Assembly (NCBI GenBank): GCA_945861025.1
Contig: CAMASN010000023.1
Coordinates: forward strand, 1 to 44,805
Direction of reading: 5' to 3'
DNA length: 44,805 nucleotides
DNA from: Ferrithrix thermotolerans DSM 19514
GTDB taxonomy: Bacteria > Actinomycetota > Acidimicrobiia > Acidimicrobiales > Ilumatobacteraceae
Shown here: positions 8,491-17,200 of the stretch, in pieces
How the letters are laid out: the number at the start of each line of letters is the position of its first letter
How positions within the stretch are numbered: the stretch's first letter is position 1
Position numbers and translations under genes: made by a program
Notes under the pieces: generated by a model
The model's database searches: none
What the model saw: the letters and a program-made list of their open reading frames with translations, nothing else
What the model was told of the DNA's origin: nothing

Positions 8491-10247
8491 AGCAGCCAGT
8501 GCGCATCGCCAACTGTTCGGGTTTCTACGGCGACCGTTTGTCTGCCGCCAAAGAGATGGTCACCGACGGACCCATCGACTTTCTCACCGGCGATTGGCTA
8601 GCCGAACTCACGATGCTGATCTTGGCGCGCACCCAGGCCAAGCGACCCGGCGGTGGCTACGCGCGCAGCTTCGTGCAGCAGATGGAACAAGTGATGGGCA
8701 CCTGCCTCGACCGAAGCATCAAGGTGGTCACCAACGCAGGCGGCCTCGATCCGGCGGGATGCGCCGAGGCCGTTGCCGAGGTGGCCGCAAAGTTCGGACT
8801 CAATCCAACCATTGCCTATGTCAACGGCGACAACCTGTTGCCACGACTCGACGAACTCGTTGCCGCCGGTGTCGACCTCGCTCACTTCGAAACCGGCGAG
8901 CCCGTGGGCGACACATCACGGTTCATCACCGCCAACGCCTACCTCGGTTGTTGGGGCATCGTCGATGCGCTCAACCGCGGCGCCGACATTGTCATCACTG
9001 GTCGCGTCACCGACGCAGCGGTTGTGTGCGGACCCGCGGCTTGGCATCACCAATGGACCCGCGACAACTGGGACGCGCTTGCTGGCGCTGTTGTGGCCGG
9101 ACACGTGGTCGAGTGCGGGGCCCAAGCAACCGGCGGCAACTACTCGTTCTTCACCGAGGTGCCCGGCATGACCCGCGTTGGATTCCCTTGGGTCGAGGTC
9201 GCGGCCGATGGTTCGTGCGTGATCGGCAAGCACGACGGCACCGGCGGCGAGGTCTCTATCGGCACCGTCACGTCGCAGCTGCTCTACGAAATTGGTGGCC
9301 CGTCGTATCTGGGGCCCGATGTGTCGGCTCGGTTCGACACCATTCAGCTCGAGCAGATCGCCCGCGATCGCGTGCGTATCAGCGGCACCAAAGGTGAGCC
9401 ACCACCAAGCACGCTCAAGGTGGCAATGAACGAGGTAGGCGGGTTCCGCAACGACATGGCCATCGCACTCACCGGTCTCGATATCGAGGCCAAAGCCGAA
9501 CTCGTCGAAGCCGCCTTCTGGGAGGCGTGTCCGTACAACCCTGAAGATTTCGCAAGCGTTACGACTCGGGTAATTCGCACCGACAAGGTCGATCCCGCCA
9601 GCAACGAAGAAGCCATTGCCCTATGGCGAATCACGCTGAAAGACCCCGACGAACGCAAGGTGGGCCGGGCCGTCGCCAACGCCGTCACCGAAATTGCACT
9701 AGCAACAATCCCTGGCCTGTTCGGTGTGAGCGGCGGCCCATCGGGCGGCTCGGCATACGGCGTCTACAGACCAGCCTTGGTGCCCGCCGAACTGGTTCCC
9801 CAGCACGTGGTCATTCTCCGCGGCGAACAGACCGTGATCGATTCAGTCGCTCCGCAAGCAACCGTTCATGTTGTTGGCCGCGCCGGCCCATCCGCTATCG
9901 CTCCCAGTGGCCCCGCCCAACGCATGCCTCTCGGCCGTCTCTTCGGCGCACGTTCGGGTGACAAGGGCGGCAACGCCAACCTCGGCGTGTTTGCTCGCAG
10001 CGACGAGGCATGGGCGTGGCTCGACGCGTTCCTCACCACCGACAAGCTATGCGAACTACTTCCCGAAACAGCTGCGCTTACGGTCGACCGCTATCGCCTG
10101 CCGTCTATCCGCTCGCTCAACTTCGTGATCCACGATCTGCTGCAAGAAGGCGTCGCTGCCTCAACCCGCCAAGACTCCCAAGCCAAGAGCCTGGGCGAGT
10201 GGCTGCGCAGTCGCATCGTCGACATTCCCACAGCGCTGCTTGTATGA
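8487..10247 (+). CDS. Acyclic terpene utilisation AtuA-family protein (DUF1446)
   Basis: 586 residues. The N-terminal two-thirds matches the AtuA/DUF1446 fold: an opening IANCSGFYGDRLSAAKEMV, then FLTGDWLAELTM, TNAGGLDPAG, and the central segment YLGCWGIVDALNRGADIVITGRVTDAAV. The C-terminal part carries LFGARSGDKGGNANLGVF, typical of the AtuA C-terminal domain. In Pseudomonas, AtuA is needed for citronellol/geraniol growth and is encoded with geranyl-CoA carboxylase; its reaction is not known. Here it sits directly behind both carboxylase subunits and overlaps its neighbours by ATGA at both ends, so a partner role with the carboxylase is inferred. Confidence 0.88.
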   Translation: MKQPVRIANCSGFYGDRLSAAKEMVTDGPIDFLTGDWLAELTMLILARTQAKRPGGGYARSFVQQMEQVMGTCLDRSIKVVTNAGGLDPAGCAEAVAEVAAKFGLNPTIAYVNGDNLLPRLDELVAAGVDLAHFETGEPVGDTSRFITANAYLGCWGIVDALNRGADIVITGRVTDAAVVCGPAAWHHQWTRDNWDALAGAVVAGHVVECGAQATGGNYSFFTEVPGMTRVGFPWVEVAADGSCVIGKHDGTGGEVSIGTVTSQLLYEIGGPSYLGPDVSARFDTIQLEQIARDRVRISGTKGEPPPSTLKVAMNEVGGFRNDMAIALTGLDIEAKAELVEAAFWEACPYNPEDFASVTTRVIRTDKVDPASNEEAIALWRITLKDPDERKVGRAVANAVTEIALATIPGLFGVSGGPSGGSAYGVYRPALVPAELVPQHVVILRGEQTVIDSVAPQATVHVVGRAGPSAIAPSGPAQRMPLGRLFGARSGDKGGNANLGVFARSDEAWAWLDAFLTTDKLCELLPETAALTVDRYRLPSIRSLNFVIHDLLQEGVAASTRQDSQAKSLGEWLRSRIVDIPTALLV

Positions 10248-10936
10248 GCACACACGGCGCAACCATCGCGCTCGACGCGACAACCGAATTGCATCGTCGG
10301 GTGCGCGCCGTGAAGCCGCCGCGCGCTGTTCTCGACCGCGACCGCGAACGGCGCCTTACCGATCGCCAACGCGAAGTACTCGACCAACTTGGGCGCTTGT
10401 TCGACCACGGCTTTGCTCACCTCACGATGGCCGAGATTGCGGCGCATACAACATGTTCGCTGCGCACTCTGTACGGCCTTGCCCCAAGCCGTGACGAACT
10501 CGTGCTCGTCGTTGTCGACCGCAACCTCTGGCGGGTGGGTCGCAGCGCAATGGCGGCACTCGCTCCCGACATGAACCCGCTCGACGCGCTGCAGTCGTAT
10601 CTCAAGGCTGCGAACGAAGCGGTCAATGGCCTCAGCGAGCCGTTCGCACGCGATCTCGCCACCATGCCAGCGGCACTGCGACTCGGCGATGTGCATGCCG
10701 ACTATCTCATCGCCGTCACTCACTGCCTGCTCGACCTCGCGCTCGAACGTGGCGACATCCACCCGGTCGACACTGGCGCGGCTGCGCGAGTGTTAGCCAA
10801 CATCGGACGCGATCTTTCGCGCCCCGAGGTCATGTCAACGCTGCAGACATCGCCGCGCCAAGCATCCGAGGCAATGCTCGAAATCTTCTTGCGCGGTATG
10901 CGCGCTCAACCAACGAACGAGGCACAACATGACTGA
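10244..10936 (+). CDS. TetR-family transcriptional regulator
   Basis: 230 residues. An N-terminal helix-turn-helix is recognisable: LGRLFDHGFAHLTMAEIAAH, then SLRTLYGLAPSRDELV (about 49-86), matching the TetR pattern GF..TTM.DIA...VS.GTLY.YF.SK..L. The turn region here is degenerate (TTCSLRTLYGLAPSRD). The C-terminal half is helical and would bind a ligand, perhaps an acyl-CoA. ATG 10244 overlaps the AtuA stop (ATGA) and the gene overlaps the next by 8 nt, so it is co-translated with the enzymes and may control its own operon through the inverted repeat at 4823-4840. Confidence 0.8.
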   Translation: MSTHGATIALDATTELHRRVRAVKPPRAVLDRDRERRLTDRQREVLDQLGRLFDHGFAHLTMAEIAAHTTCSLRTLYGLAPSRDELVLVVVDRNLWRVGRSAMAALAPDMNPLDALQSYLKAANEAVNGLSEPFARDLATMPAALRLGDVHADYLIAVTHCLLDLALERGDIHPVDTGAAARVLANIGRDLSRPEVMSTLQTSPRQASEAMLEIFLRGMRAQPTNEAQHD

Positions 10937-11726
10937 TCTCGCCGAAGTACAACGCGACCTGTTCGACGAGCAGCAGGCGCTCGACACATTGGTGGCAGCG
11001 CTCACGCCCGAGCAGTGGTCTGTCATCACGCCGAGCCCAGGATGGAATGTGACCGACCAACTCGGGCACCTCACCTATTTCGATGGCGCCGCAGCGCTGG
11101 CTGTCACGAACCCCGCCGAATTTCGCACAAGCGTTGATGCGTTGCTGACTCAAGCGGGCAGCTCAAGCGACGGCGGCGACGATTTCATCCTCGGCGCGTT
11201 TCGCGCATTGGGCCCAGCTACGAAGCTCGATGCATGGCGAACGAACCGCCAACTTCTTGCCGATGCCGCGGCAACGCTCGAAGAGACCACGCGTGTCGCG
11301 TGGTACGGGCCATCGATGGGCGCCAAGTCGTTTCTCACCGCTCGCCTGATGGAGGTGTGGGCGCACGGCACCGACATCGCCGACGCCGTCGGAGTGCGTC
11401 GACCCGCCACCGATCGCATTCGCCACATCGCCCAGTTGGGCTTCATTACACGCGGATGGTCATACACCGTGCGCGGCGAGACAGCTCCCGTTGGCACGGT
11501 GAGGTTGGTGCTCGCTGGCGCAGATGGCCACATGTTTACGTGGGGGCCCGACACCGCCGACGACACCGTCACGGGTTCGCTCGAAGACTTCTGCCTCGTT
11601 GTCACCCAGCGCCGCAACGTTGCCGACACCGGACTGCAAGCTGGCGACCTTGCGATGCATTGGCTGCAACGAGCGCAGGCCTTTGCTGGCGGCGCAACAA
11701 ACGTTCCAGCACCGCGGGGGTCGTGA
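10929..11726 (+). CDS. TIGR03084-family metal-binding protein (DinB/mycothiol maleylpyruvate isomerase fold)
   Basis: 265 residues. The N-terminal four-helix domain has the signature PSPGWNVTDQLGHLTYFD with His47 and a later MEVWAHGTDIADAVG with His146. Both are candidate metal ligands of the DinB/MDMPI fold. The C-terminal domain ends with the SCP2-like strand pattern VTGSLEDFCLVVTQRRN. Relatives use mycothiol as cofactor, and the TIGR03084 subgroup is seen in actinobacteria; its reaction is not known to me. It overlaps the TetR gene by 8 nt and its stop shares one base with the next ATG (TGATG). Position in this cluster suggests a step or thiol chaperone in the same acyl-CoA route; that is inference. 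Confidence 0.8.
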   Translation: MTDLAEVQRDLFDEQQALDTLVAALTPEQWSVITPSPGWNVTDQLGHLTYFDGAAALAVTNPAEFRTSVDALLTQAGSSSDGGDDFILGAFRALGPATKLDAWRTNRQLLADAAATLEETTRVAWYGPSMGAKSFLTARLMEVWAHGTDIADAVGVRRPATDRIRHIAQLGFITRGWSYTVRGETAPVGTVRLVLAGADGHMFTWGPDTADDTVTGSLEDFCLVVTQRRNVADTGLQAGDLAMHWLQRAQAFAGGATNVPAPRGS

Positions 11727-12484
11727 TGTCGGTTGTCGAAACCGTTCTCAACAGTGGCGTGTTCACCATCACGCTCAACGACGACAAGCGGCGCAACTCG
11801 CTCAGCACCGAGCTCACCACCGAGCTCGTTGCTGCACTCGATTTCGCCGACAACGACGCATCAGTACGCGTTGTCGTGCTCACCAATTCGGGCTCGGTGT
11901 TCTGCGCTGGCGCGAACTTGTCTGAGCGCTCATCCGACGGGACGAATACGAGCGCGTTCGTGCCCCAAACATTTTTCGGCCGGTTCCGTCACTCTCCAAA
12001 ACCATACGTTGGGCGCATCGCCGGGCACTGCGTGGCCGGCGGCATGGGACTCGCCGCAGCAATGGACATTTCGGTCGCCGTCGAGACGGCTCAGTTCGGT
12101 TTCACCGAGGTACGCATCGGCGTTGCTCCGGCAATGATCTCAGTGGTCTGCCTGCCCAAACTGCGCCTAGTCGATGCGCAAGCAGCATTCCTGCGCGGCC
12201 ACCGTTTCTCTGCAGCCGAAGCCGCACGAATGGGCCTCATCAACGCGGCCGTACCAGCCGACGCGCTCGACGCCGAGATCGATGCAATCGTGAACGATCT
12301 GCTCGCCGGAGAACCGGCCGCAATTGCGGCCTCAAAGCAACTCATCGCAACCGTGCCCACGATGGCCGAACAGCAAGCCTTCGAGTGGACCGCCCAGTTG
12401 TCGGCTCGTTTATTCGCCAGCGACGCTGCCCGAGAGGGCATGACCGCCTACCTCGAGAAGCGCCCTGCACCCTGGGTGCCGTGA
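11726..12484 (+). CDS. Enoyl-CoA hydratase family protein, last gene of the AtuA cluster
   Basis: 252 residues, a complete crotonase. The oxyanion-hole motifs are VFCAGANLSE (58-67) and HCVAGGMGLAAA (101-112). A first catalytic glutamate is present in FTEVRIG (Glu128). The usual second glutamate is not visible: the segment reads PAMISVVCLPKL. In the Pseudomonas Atu pathway a crotonase (AtuE) hydrates isohexenylglutaconyl-CoA, the product of the carboxylase. An equivalent role fits here, but other acyl-CoA substrates are possible. ATG 11726 shares its A with the previous stop. It ends the operon, and one nucleotide later the convergent SPOR lipoprotein gene ends. Confidence 0.88.
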   Translation: MSVVETVLNSGVFTITLNDDKRRNSLSTELTTELVAALDFADNDASVRVVVLTNSGSVFCAGANLSERSSDGTNTSAFVPQTFFGRFRHSPKPYVGRIAGHCVAGGMGLAAAMDISVAVETAQFGFTEVRIGVAPAMISVVCLPKLRLVDAQAAFLRGHRFSAAEAARMGLINAAVPADALDAEIDAIVNDLLAGEPAAIAASKQLIATVPTMAEQQAFEWTAQLSARLFASDAAREGMTAYLEKRPAPWVP

Positions 12485-12485
12485 G

Positions 12486-13145
12486 CTAGAGCAGTTGCTT
12501 CACGCGCGAGGGGCCAAGGCCCGCCGCATTGATCTTGGTCACCATCGCCGAGGCAACGGAGTTGGTGAGGCCGGGCAGCACTACCGCGAACTTGCCCGTA
12601 ACCGGCTTAATGCTGAAACCGGCAAAGTCGGCTGCCGTGAGCTTGTCGATCTGAGCTTGCGCCTTCGCCGACGTGGTGTAGATACCAGCCACAACTTCGA
12701 AGTTGGTCGCCGAATCGCCCGTGAGATGGAACACCCGGGCTGATCCAACTTTTGCTTCATTGATCTGGAACACCATCGCTCTGGCCGCCTGATGAACAAG
12801 TCCCGGCAACACCACTGCGAACTTGCCATCGACTGGCTTAATCGAGAAGGGCACAAACTTGGCGGCTGTGAGCTTGTCGATCTGAGCTTGCGCCTTGACC
12901 TCGGTAGTGAAGATGCCGACCACTACTTCCCAGTCGGTGGCTGTGGCCGAGATGGTGGTGGTTGTGGTGGTGCTCTCAGGCGGCAGCGTGGTTGTGGGCG
13001 CCACCGTTGTGGTTGGCAGCGATAACAGCGCCGTGGTTGTTGTTGTCGTGTCTGGCGAGGAATCGCCCCCCGAACTACAGGCGCCTACTGACAGCGCAAA
13101 CACTAACGAGGAAGCACCTAGCACGAACATCTTCGACTTTGGCAC
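12486..13145 (-). CDS. Lipoprotein with two SPOR-like repeats
   Basis: 219 residues from GTG 13145, chosen because AAGGAG lies 5 nt before it. A signal peptide ends in the lipobox LSVGAC (Cys23), followed by a Thr-rich spacer (runs such as TTTTTT), typical of cell-wall-spanning linkers. Two similar domains follow, each with a pattern like WEVVVGIFTTEVKAQAQIDKL and then FSIKPVDGKFAVVLPGL. These resemble SPOR domains, which bind denuded peptidoglycan glycan strands at division sites. It is likely surface-anchored. It is last in a minus-strand run with the SRPBCC, metallo-hydrolase and permease genes. The function is unproven. Confidence 0.72.
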   Translation of the reverse strand: MPKSKMFVLGASSLVFALSVGACSSGGDSSPDTTTTTTALLSLPTTTVAPTTTLPPESTTTTTTISATATDWEVVVGIFTTEVKAQAQIDKLTAAKFVPFSIKPVDGKFAVVLPGLVHQAARAMVFQINEAKVGSARVFHLTGDSATNFEVVAGIYTTSAKAQAQIDKLTAADFAGFSIKPVTGKFAVVLPGLTNSVASAMVTKINAAGLGPSRVKQLL

Positions 13146-13232
13146 GGCCACTCCTTCGAGCGGGTCGGGAGCTTTCCCGACATGGCCTGTAGTCGAGCAT
13201 AGACCTCGACCAAACGTTGGTTCGGACACGCC

Positions 13233-13685
13233 CTATGACTCGAGCACTGCCTTGATATTCGTCAAGGTGGCCTGAATGCCTTTTACCATCGAACGTGACC
13301 TACGGAGAAGCTTCTCGTAGATGAAGCCCTGCATTCCTGTCGATGCATCGAAGCTGAACGACTCAGTCAACTTGGTACCGGCGCCTGTTGGCTCAAGCTC
13401 GTACCGCCAGGTGGTGAAACCCTCGGCTACAAACTCGAACACTTCGCCCGGTGCGTATGCCGTGACCTCAGACGTGGTGGTCCACTTTTTCATCGGGATG
13501 CCGGCGATGACGACTTTGTTATCGCCTTCGAACTTCGCTCCGACTGCTGGACCGGATGCACCATCGACCCAACGGCCCGACATGCATTCGGGGCTCCACT
13601 CGCCGGTGCGAGTGATGTCGGCGACAACTGCGAACACCTCGGCAGGTGCGCGATTGATGATGACGCTTGCTGAGCCCGTGGCCAT
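13233..13685 (-). CDS. SRPBCC (START-like) family protein
   Basis: 150 residues from ATG 13685, which has GGAGG five nt upstream. The sequence starts with the family pattern ASVIINRAPAEVFAVVADIT, followed by EWSPECMSGRW. The C-terminal helix is GMQGFIYEKLLRRSRSMVKG. This is the SRPBCC fold (polyketide cyclase/dehydrase, lipid transport), a hydrophobic cavity for small ligands. A longer in-frame ATG at 13709 has no ribosome site and is less likely. The ligand cannot be predicted. Confidence 0.82.
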   Translation of the reverse strand: MATGSASVIINRAPAEVFAVVADITRTGEWSPECMSGRWVDGASGPAVGAKFEGDNKVVIAGIPMKKWTTTSEVTAYAPGEVFEFVAEGFTTWRYELEPTGAGTKLTESFSFDASTGMQGFIYEKLLRRSRSMVKGIQATLTNIKAVLES

Positions 13686-13739
13686 AGTGCCTCCGATGAG
13701 TGGATACAACAGTCTTCAGCGTTGGAGCGGCGAGCGCAA

Positions 13740-14714
13740 CTACGCGCGCGGCATGACGAAGGTGGACTTCAGCGATGGCGCGCCGCCGCCATCGACCGCG
13801 ACAGATCCGTCGGCAACAAGTTTGACGAGATGCGACAACACGCTGCGACCCGCGGGCTTGTGCAGTTCCTTGTGAACGTTTGAGTACAACACCTTCACGA
13901 TTGCATCGATGGTGCGAACGTCGTTGCGCACCTGGGCGAGCACTTGTGCCTCGCGTTCGAGACGATGCGCGAGATATGCCGTCAAGAACAGCTGCGGATC
14001 GGTGACCGGATTGCCGTGCGTTGGCCACAAGATGCGATCGTTGCGTTCGATCACCTTGCTCAACGAGTTGATGTAGGCGCGCATGTCGCCGTCGGGTGGC
14101 GACACGACCGTGGTGCTCCAACCCATCACGTGATCGCCGGTGAACAGCGCTCGCTCCTCGTGGAGGGCAAAGCACATGTGATTCGACGTGTGGCCAGGGG
14201 TGAACACCGCACGCATGGTCCAGTCACGAGCGCTCGCCACGATGCTGCCGTCGACGGCGTAAACATCGGGGACAAAGGCAACGTCGATGGATTCCTTCAT
14301 CTTGATGTCGGACTCGTGCTCGGTCTCGGACTCGGTCTCAGATTCGGTGTCGTCATCGTCATCGTCGTTGTCGATTGCGACCACGCCATGGGGCCCGAAC
14401 GCAATGGTGGGGGCACCGGTGGACTCACGGAGCCACGCTGCCAGCGGCGAATGATCGCTGTGACAATGCGTAATCAAGATGGCTCTGACACGTTGCCCGT
14501 CGAGCGCTGCCGCCAATGCATCGCGATGCTCATCGAGCGCCGGACCGGGGTCTATAACCGCCACATCGCCATGCCCCACGATGTAGGTACCCGTGCCGCG
14601 GTAGCTGTACTTGCTGGGGTTGTTGGCGATGATGCGCCGAATCAGCGGCGAGACCTGCTCGACGGCGCCGTAGCGCACGTCATCGAGCGGCTCGACAAAA
14701 GGAATCTCAGCCAC
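13740..14714 (-). CDS. MBL-fold metallo-hydrolase, LACTB2-like, with an acidic insert
   Basis: 324 residues, starting at GTG 14714. The metal-binding motif HCHSDH (83-88) follows strand ILIT. Later ligands lie in FTPGHTSNH and LFTGDHVMGW. A C-terminal winged-helix region (TYLAHR-type segment to the end, about 235-320) matches the LACTB2/glyoxalase-II-like subgroup, whose members cleave thioesters or RNA. An unusual run of about 22 mostly Asp/Glu/Ser/Thr residues (115-136, DNA 14307-14372) interrupts the fold after GPHGVVAI. It is coded by imprecise repeats of GAC/GAG triplets. It lies 26 nt downstream of the permease gene and probably shares its transcript. Confidence 0.85.
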   Translation of the reverse strand: MAEIPFVEPLDDVRYGAVEQVSPLIRRIIANNPSKYSYRGTGTYIVGHGDVAVIDPGPALDEHRDALAAALDGQRVRAILITHCHSDHSPLAAWLRESTGAPTIAFGPHGVVAIDNDDDDDDTESETESETEHESDIKMKESIDVAFVPDVYAVDGSIVASARDWTMRAVFTPGHTSNHMCFALHEERALFTGDHVMGWSTTVVSPPDGDMRAYINSLSKVIERNDRILWPTHGNPVTDPQLFLTAYLAHRLEREAQVLAQVRNDVRTIDAIVKVLYSNVHKELHKPAGRSVLSHLVKLVADGSVAVDGGGAPSLKSTFVMPRA

Positions 14715-14740
14715 TGGTTAACCCAGCCAGCCCAACGAAA

Positions 14741-15955
14741 TCACGCTGGCTCATCAGCTGACGACTCGTCGGCCGCGGCCTGATCGCCCTTCTTACGACG
14801 ACGTTTCTTCATGCTGAACGTGTCGCTACCCACGCGAGTCAACGGCACATCAATGACCTCGTGTCGAACACCGCCCTCGCTCAGGACAGCCTGAGCCATC
14901 GCCGCCGCCGGCAAGGCAAGAATCGCTCCAACCGGCCCGAGCACCGCGCCGCCAGCAAGCGCCGCACCAAACGCCAAGGCTGGGTGCAGCTCCATCGTGC
15001 GCGCCGTAATGCGCGGTAGAAACAAGTAGTTCTCGAGCTGCTGATACAGCATCACAAACACAAGCATCACCAGTGCTTTGCCGGGCGAGTCAACCAAGGC
15101 CAACAAGATCGGTAACGCGCCAGCGAGATACGTGCCGACAACGGGTAAGAACTGACTGATCAGACCCACCCACAAGGCCATCGCGATTGGCGCCCGCGTA
15201 CCCAGCGACTGGAAGAGGACCCAATGGAAGAACGCCGAGAACGACGCGAGTAGTGCTCGCGAATACAGGTAACCACCGGTCTTGGTGATGGCCAATTCCC
15301 ACACGTAGAGCACCCGTTGCTGACGTTCGGGGCGCAGCCGACTGCAGATACTGCGGCGCATGCGCGGACCATCGGCCACGAGGTAAAACGTGAACAGTAA
15401 GACCGAGAAAAGTTGTAGCAAGACCCCAAGCGCAGCCACCGAAACATCGAACGCTCTTGCCTGTTGCGACTTGATGAACCTCTGGAAGGCGCCGTTGGGG
15501 TCTTGGGTGCTGTCGATCACCTTCTGCGGATTGATGTCAGCATTGAAGTGTCGGTTGATGAACCCGACCACCTTGGTGATGGTCTTTGGTGAGTCGTTCA
15601 AAATGTCTGCGATCTGACCACCCACCAACGAAGCAATGGCGGCAACAAAGATGAGGGTGGACAAGAACACTGCGAGCAAGATGATCGCCGTGGCCGAACC
15701 CCTGCGCCAGCCACGGGCCGCCAAACGGTTCACCCCGGGTTCAATCGCCAACGCAAGAAACAGCGAAATCAGCAACAGCAGCAATATGCCGGTGAGCCGG
15801 TCGAACATGAACCTTGTGGACATCGTGACCAAATAGCCGATCCAGAAAATTGCGACCGCTCGCCACACCCACCGCGGCATCACCGTTGCCCACAGCGGCA
15901 GCGCAGCCTTGGTGTTGCTCGTCTCAGAGTTGTCGCGCTCGGCTTCGGAGGACAT
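14741..15955 (-). CDS. AI-2E family transporter (UPF0118 permease)
   Basis: 404 residues with about eight hydrophobic segments. Early paired membrane spans appear around ILLLLISLFLALAIEPGVNRL and ATAIILLAVFLSTLIFVAAI. A large soluble region between about 100 and 170 (SPKTITKVVGFINRHF) is typical of the family, and so is the later run PVVGTYLAGALPILLAL. The C-terminal tail is basic and then acidic (KKRRRKKGDQAAADESS). Relatives include TqsA and Na+/H+ antiporters; the substrate here is unknown. ATG 15955 lies exactly 7 nt after TACGAT on the minus strand, so a leaderless start is preferred over the upstream ATG at 15997. Confidence 0.85.
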   Translation of the reverse strand: MSSEAERDNSETSNTKAALPLWATVMPRWVWRAVAIFWIGYLVTMSTRFMFDRLTGILLLLLISLFLALAIEPGVNRLAARGWRRGSATAIILLAVFLSTLIFVAAIASLVGGQIADILNDSPKTITKVVGFINRHFNADINPQKVIDSTQDPNGAFQRFIKSQQARAFDVSVAALGVLLQLFSVLLFTFYLVADGPRMRRSICSRLRPERQQRVLYVWELAITKTGGYLYSRALLASFSAFFHWVLFQSLGTRAPIAMALWVGLISQFLPVVGTYLAGALPILLALVDSPGKALVMLVFVMLYQQLENYLFLPRITARTMELHPALAFGAALAGGAVLGPVGAILALPAAAMAQAVLSEGGVRHEVIDVPLTRVGSDTFSMKKRRRKKGDQAAADESSADEPA

Positions 15956-15962
15956 CAATCGA

Positions 15963-15968
15963 ATCGTA
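15963..15968 (-). promoter_or_regulatory. -10 box of leaderless permease mRNA
   Basis: TACGAT on the minus strand, 7 nt before ATG 15955, with no Shine-Dalgarno between. No good -35 is seen. It would drive the permease, metallo-hydrolase, SRPBCC and SPOR genes. Confidence 0.5.
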
Positions 15969-16006
15969 ATGACCTCACCGACGCAGCATGTGGGCATTGC
16001 GCTTCG

Positions 16007-17200
16007 TCAGTTGGGCGGGAACGCCTTCGACAACGAGCGAGCAAGGTCGCCGCGCGGTTGAACCTGCACAGATTCGAGCTCGAGCCAACGCGCCATCAGC
16101 CGTAGTTCATCGGCCAGTTCGGGAACGATGACCCCATCAGGAACACCCGGCTCGGCATACGACCCCTGCACCAGCAGCGTTGAGTTCTGACGATCGGCCT
16201 TGAGATCGACCCGACCAACGAGCTCGTCACCCAGCAAAAACGGAAGCACGTAGTACCCGAACACGCGCTTGGGCTGCGGCGTGTAGATCTCGATGCGGTA
16301 ACGAAAACCAAAGATGCGTTCGGTGCGCTCGCGGTTAAAGACCAGCGAGTCGAATGGACTCAGCAAGGCCCGGCCATCCACTCGGCGCGGCACACGCGCC
16401 TGCGGATGCATATACGCCTGCTCTTTCCAACCATCGACATTCACTGCAACCAGTTCGCCCTCTTCGACCAGCTCGTCGACCAATGGTTTGCAGGGCGCAT
16501 TCTTCTGACGGTGGTAGTCGGTGAGGTCGTTGAGCGTTGCGACCCCGTGATGCTTTGCGGCGAGCACCAAGAGTTGCTTGCGCGCCTCGGACTCACTTGG
16601 CACCTCGCGATCGAGCGCCTCACGAGGAATCCATCGGTCGGCGAGATCGTAGAGACGCGCGAAATCTTTTGGACGGCGACGCCCCGCCACTTTGCCGATG
16701 TAGAACAGGTGCTCAAGCGCGATCTTGGCATCATCCCAATCCCACCATGTGCCTTTGGGGCCGACACGAGAATTGAAATCGCCGGCCACCACCGGCCCGG
16801 TTTCGCGGACTCGTTCAAGCACCTCGTGAACGAAATCTGGACGACGTTCGTTGAGCCGCTTGAACGTGCCCCAACCGTGTTCGCCCACCATTCGCCACCT
16901 GTGTAAGTGGTAATGCTCGGTGGGTACATGGCTGGCTTCGTGCACCCAATACTCGAACAGTTCGCCGGCCTCGGTGGCCTCAGCGATCAGCGACCGCGGA
17001 TGCGCGCCGAGGCGCGAAAACAGAGGGAGTTCTTGGCTGCGGACCAACACGTTGACCGCGTCGATCTGGATGAGGCCAATCTGATTGAGCACCTTGCGGA
17101 GGTGACGACGATCGACGCGACCTGTGGGTCGCGGATCTGCGAAGCCCTGCGCAGCGAGCGCTATTCGACGTGCCTCAGCGGCCTCGAGCGTGCGACTCAA
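16007..17200 (-). CDS. YcaQ/AlkX-type winged-helix DNA glycosylase
   Basis: 397 residues. The start is taken as TTG 17200 because homology begins there (EAAEARRIALAAQGFADPRP). The codon overlaps the cyclophilin stop as TTGA, implying translational coupling. Seen: the QID triad (45-47 in LIQIDAVNVLVRSQ), which corresponds to the Q-phi-D catalytic motif of YcaQ-like enzymes; EYWVHEASHVP (83-93); and three winged-helix-type domains. This HTH_42 family (YcaQ, AlkZ) removes bulky alkylated bases and unhooks DNA interstrand crosslinks. The frame remains open upstream to 17509 opposite the cyclophilin gene's coding frame; that extension has no homology and is rejected. Confidence 0.85.
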   Translation of the reverse strand: MSRTLEAAEARRIALAAQGFADPRPTGRVDRRHLRKVLNQIGLIQIDAVNVLVRSQELPLFSRLGAHPRSLIAEATEAGELFEYWVHEASHVPTEHYHLHRWRMVGEHGWGTFKRLNERRPDFVHEVLERVRETGPVVAGDFNSRVGPKGTWWDWDDAKIALEHLFYIGKVAGRRRPKDFARLYDLADRWIPREALDREVPSESEARKQLLVLAAKHHGVATLNDLTDYHRQKNAPCKPLVDELVEEGELVAVNVDGWKEQAYMHPQARVPRRVDGRALLSPFDSLVFNRERTERIFGFRYRIEIYTPQPKRVFGYYVLPFLLGDELVGRVDLKADRQNSTLLVQGSYAEPGVPDGVIVPELADELRLMARWLELESVQVQPRGDLARSLSKAFPPN

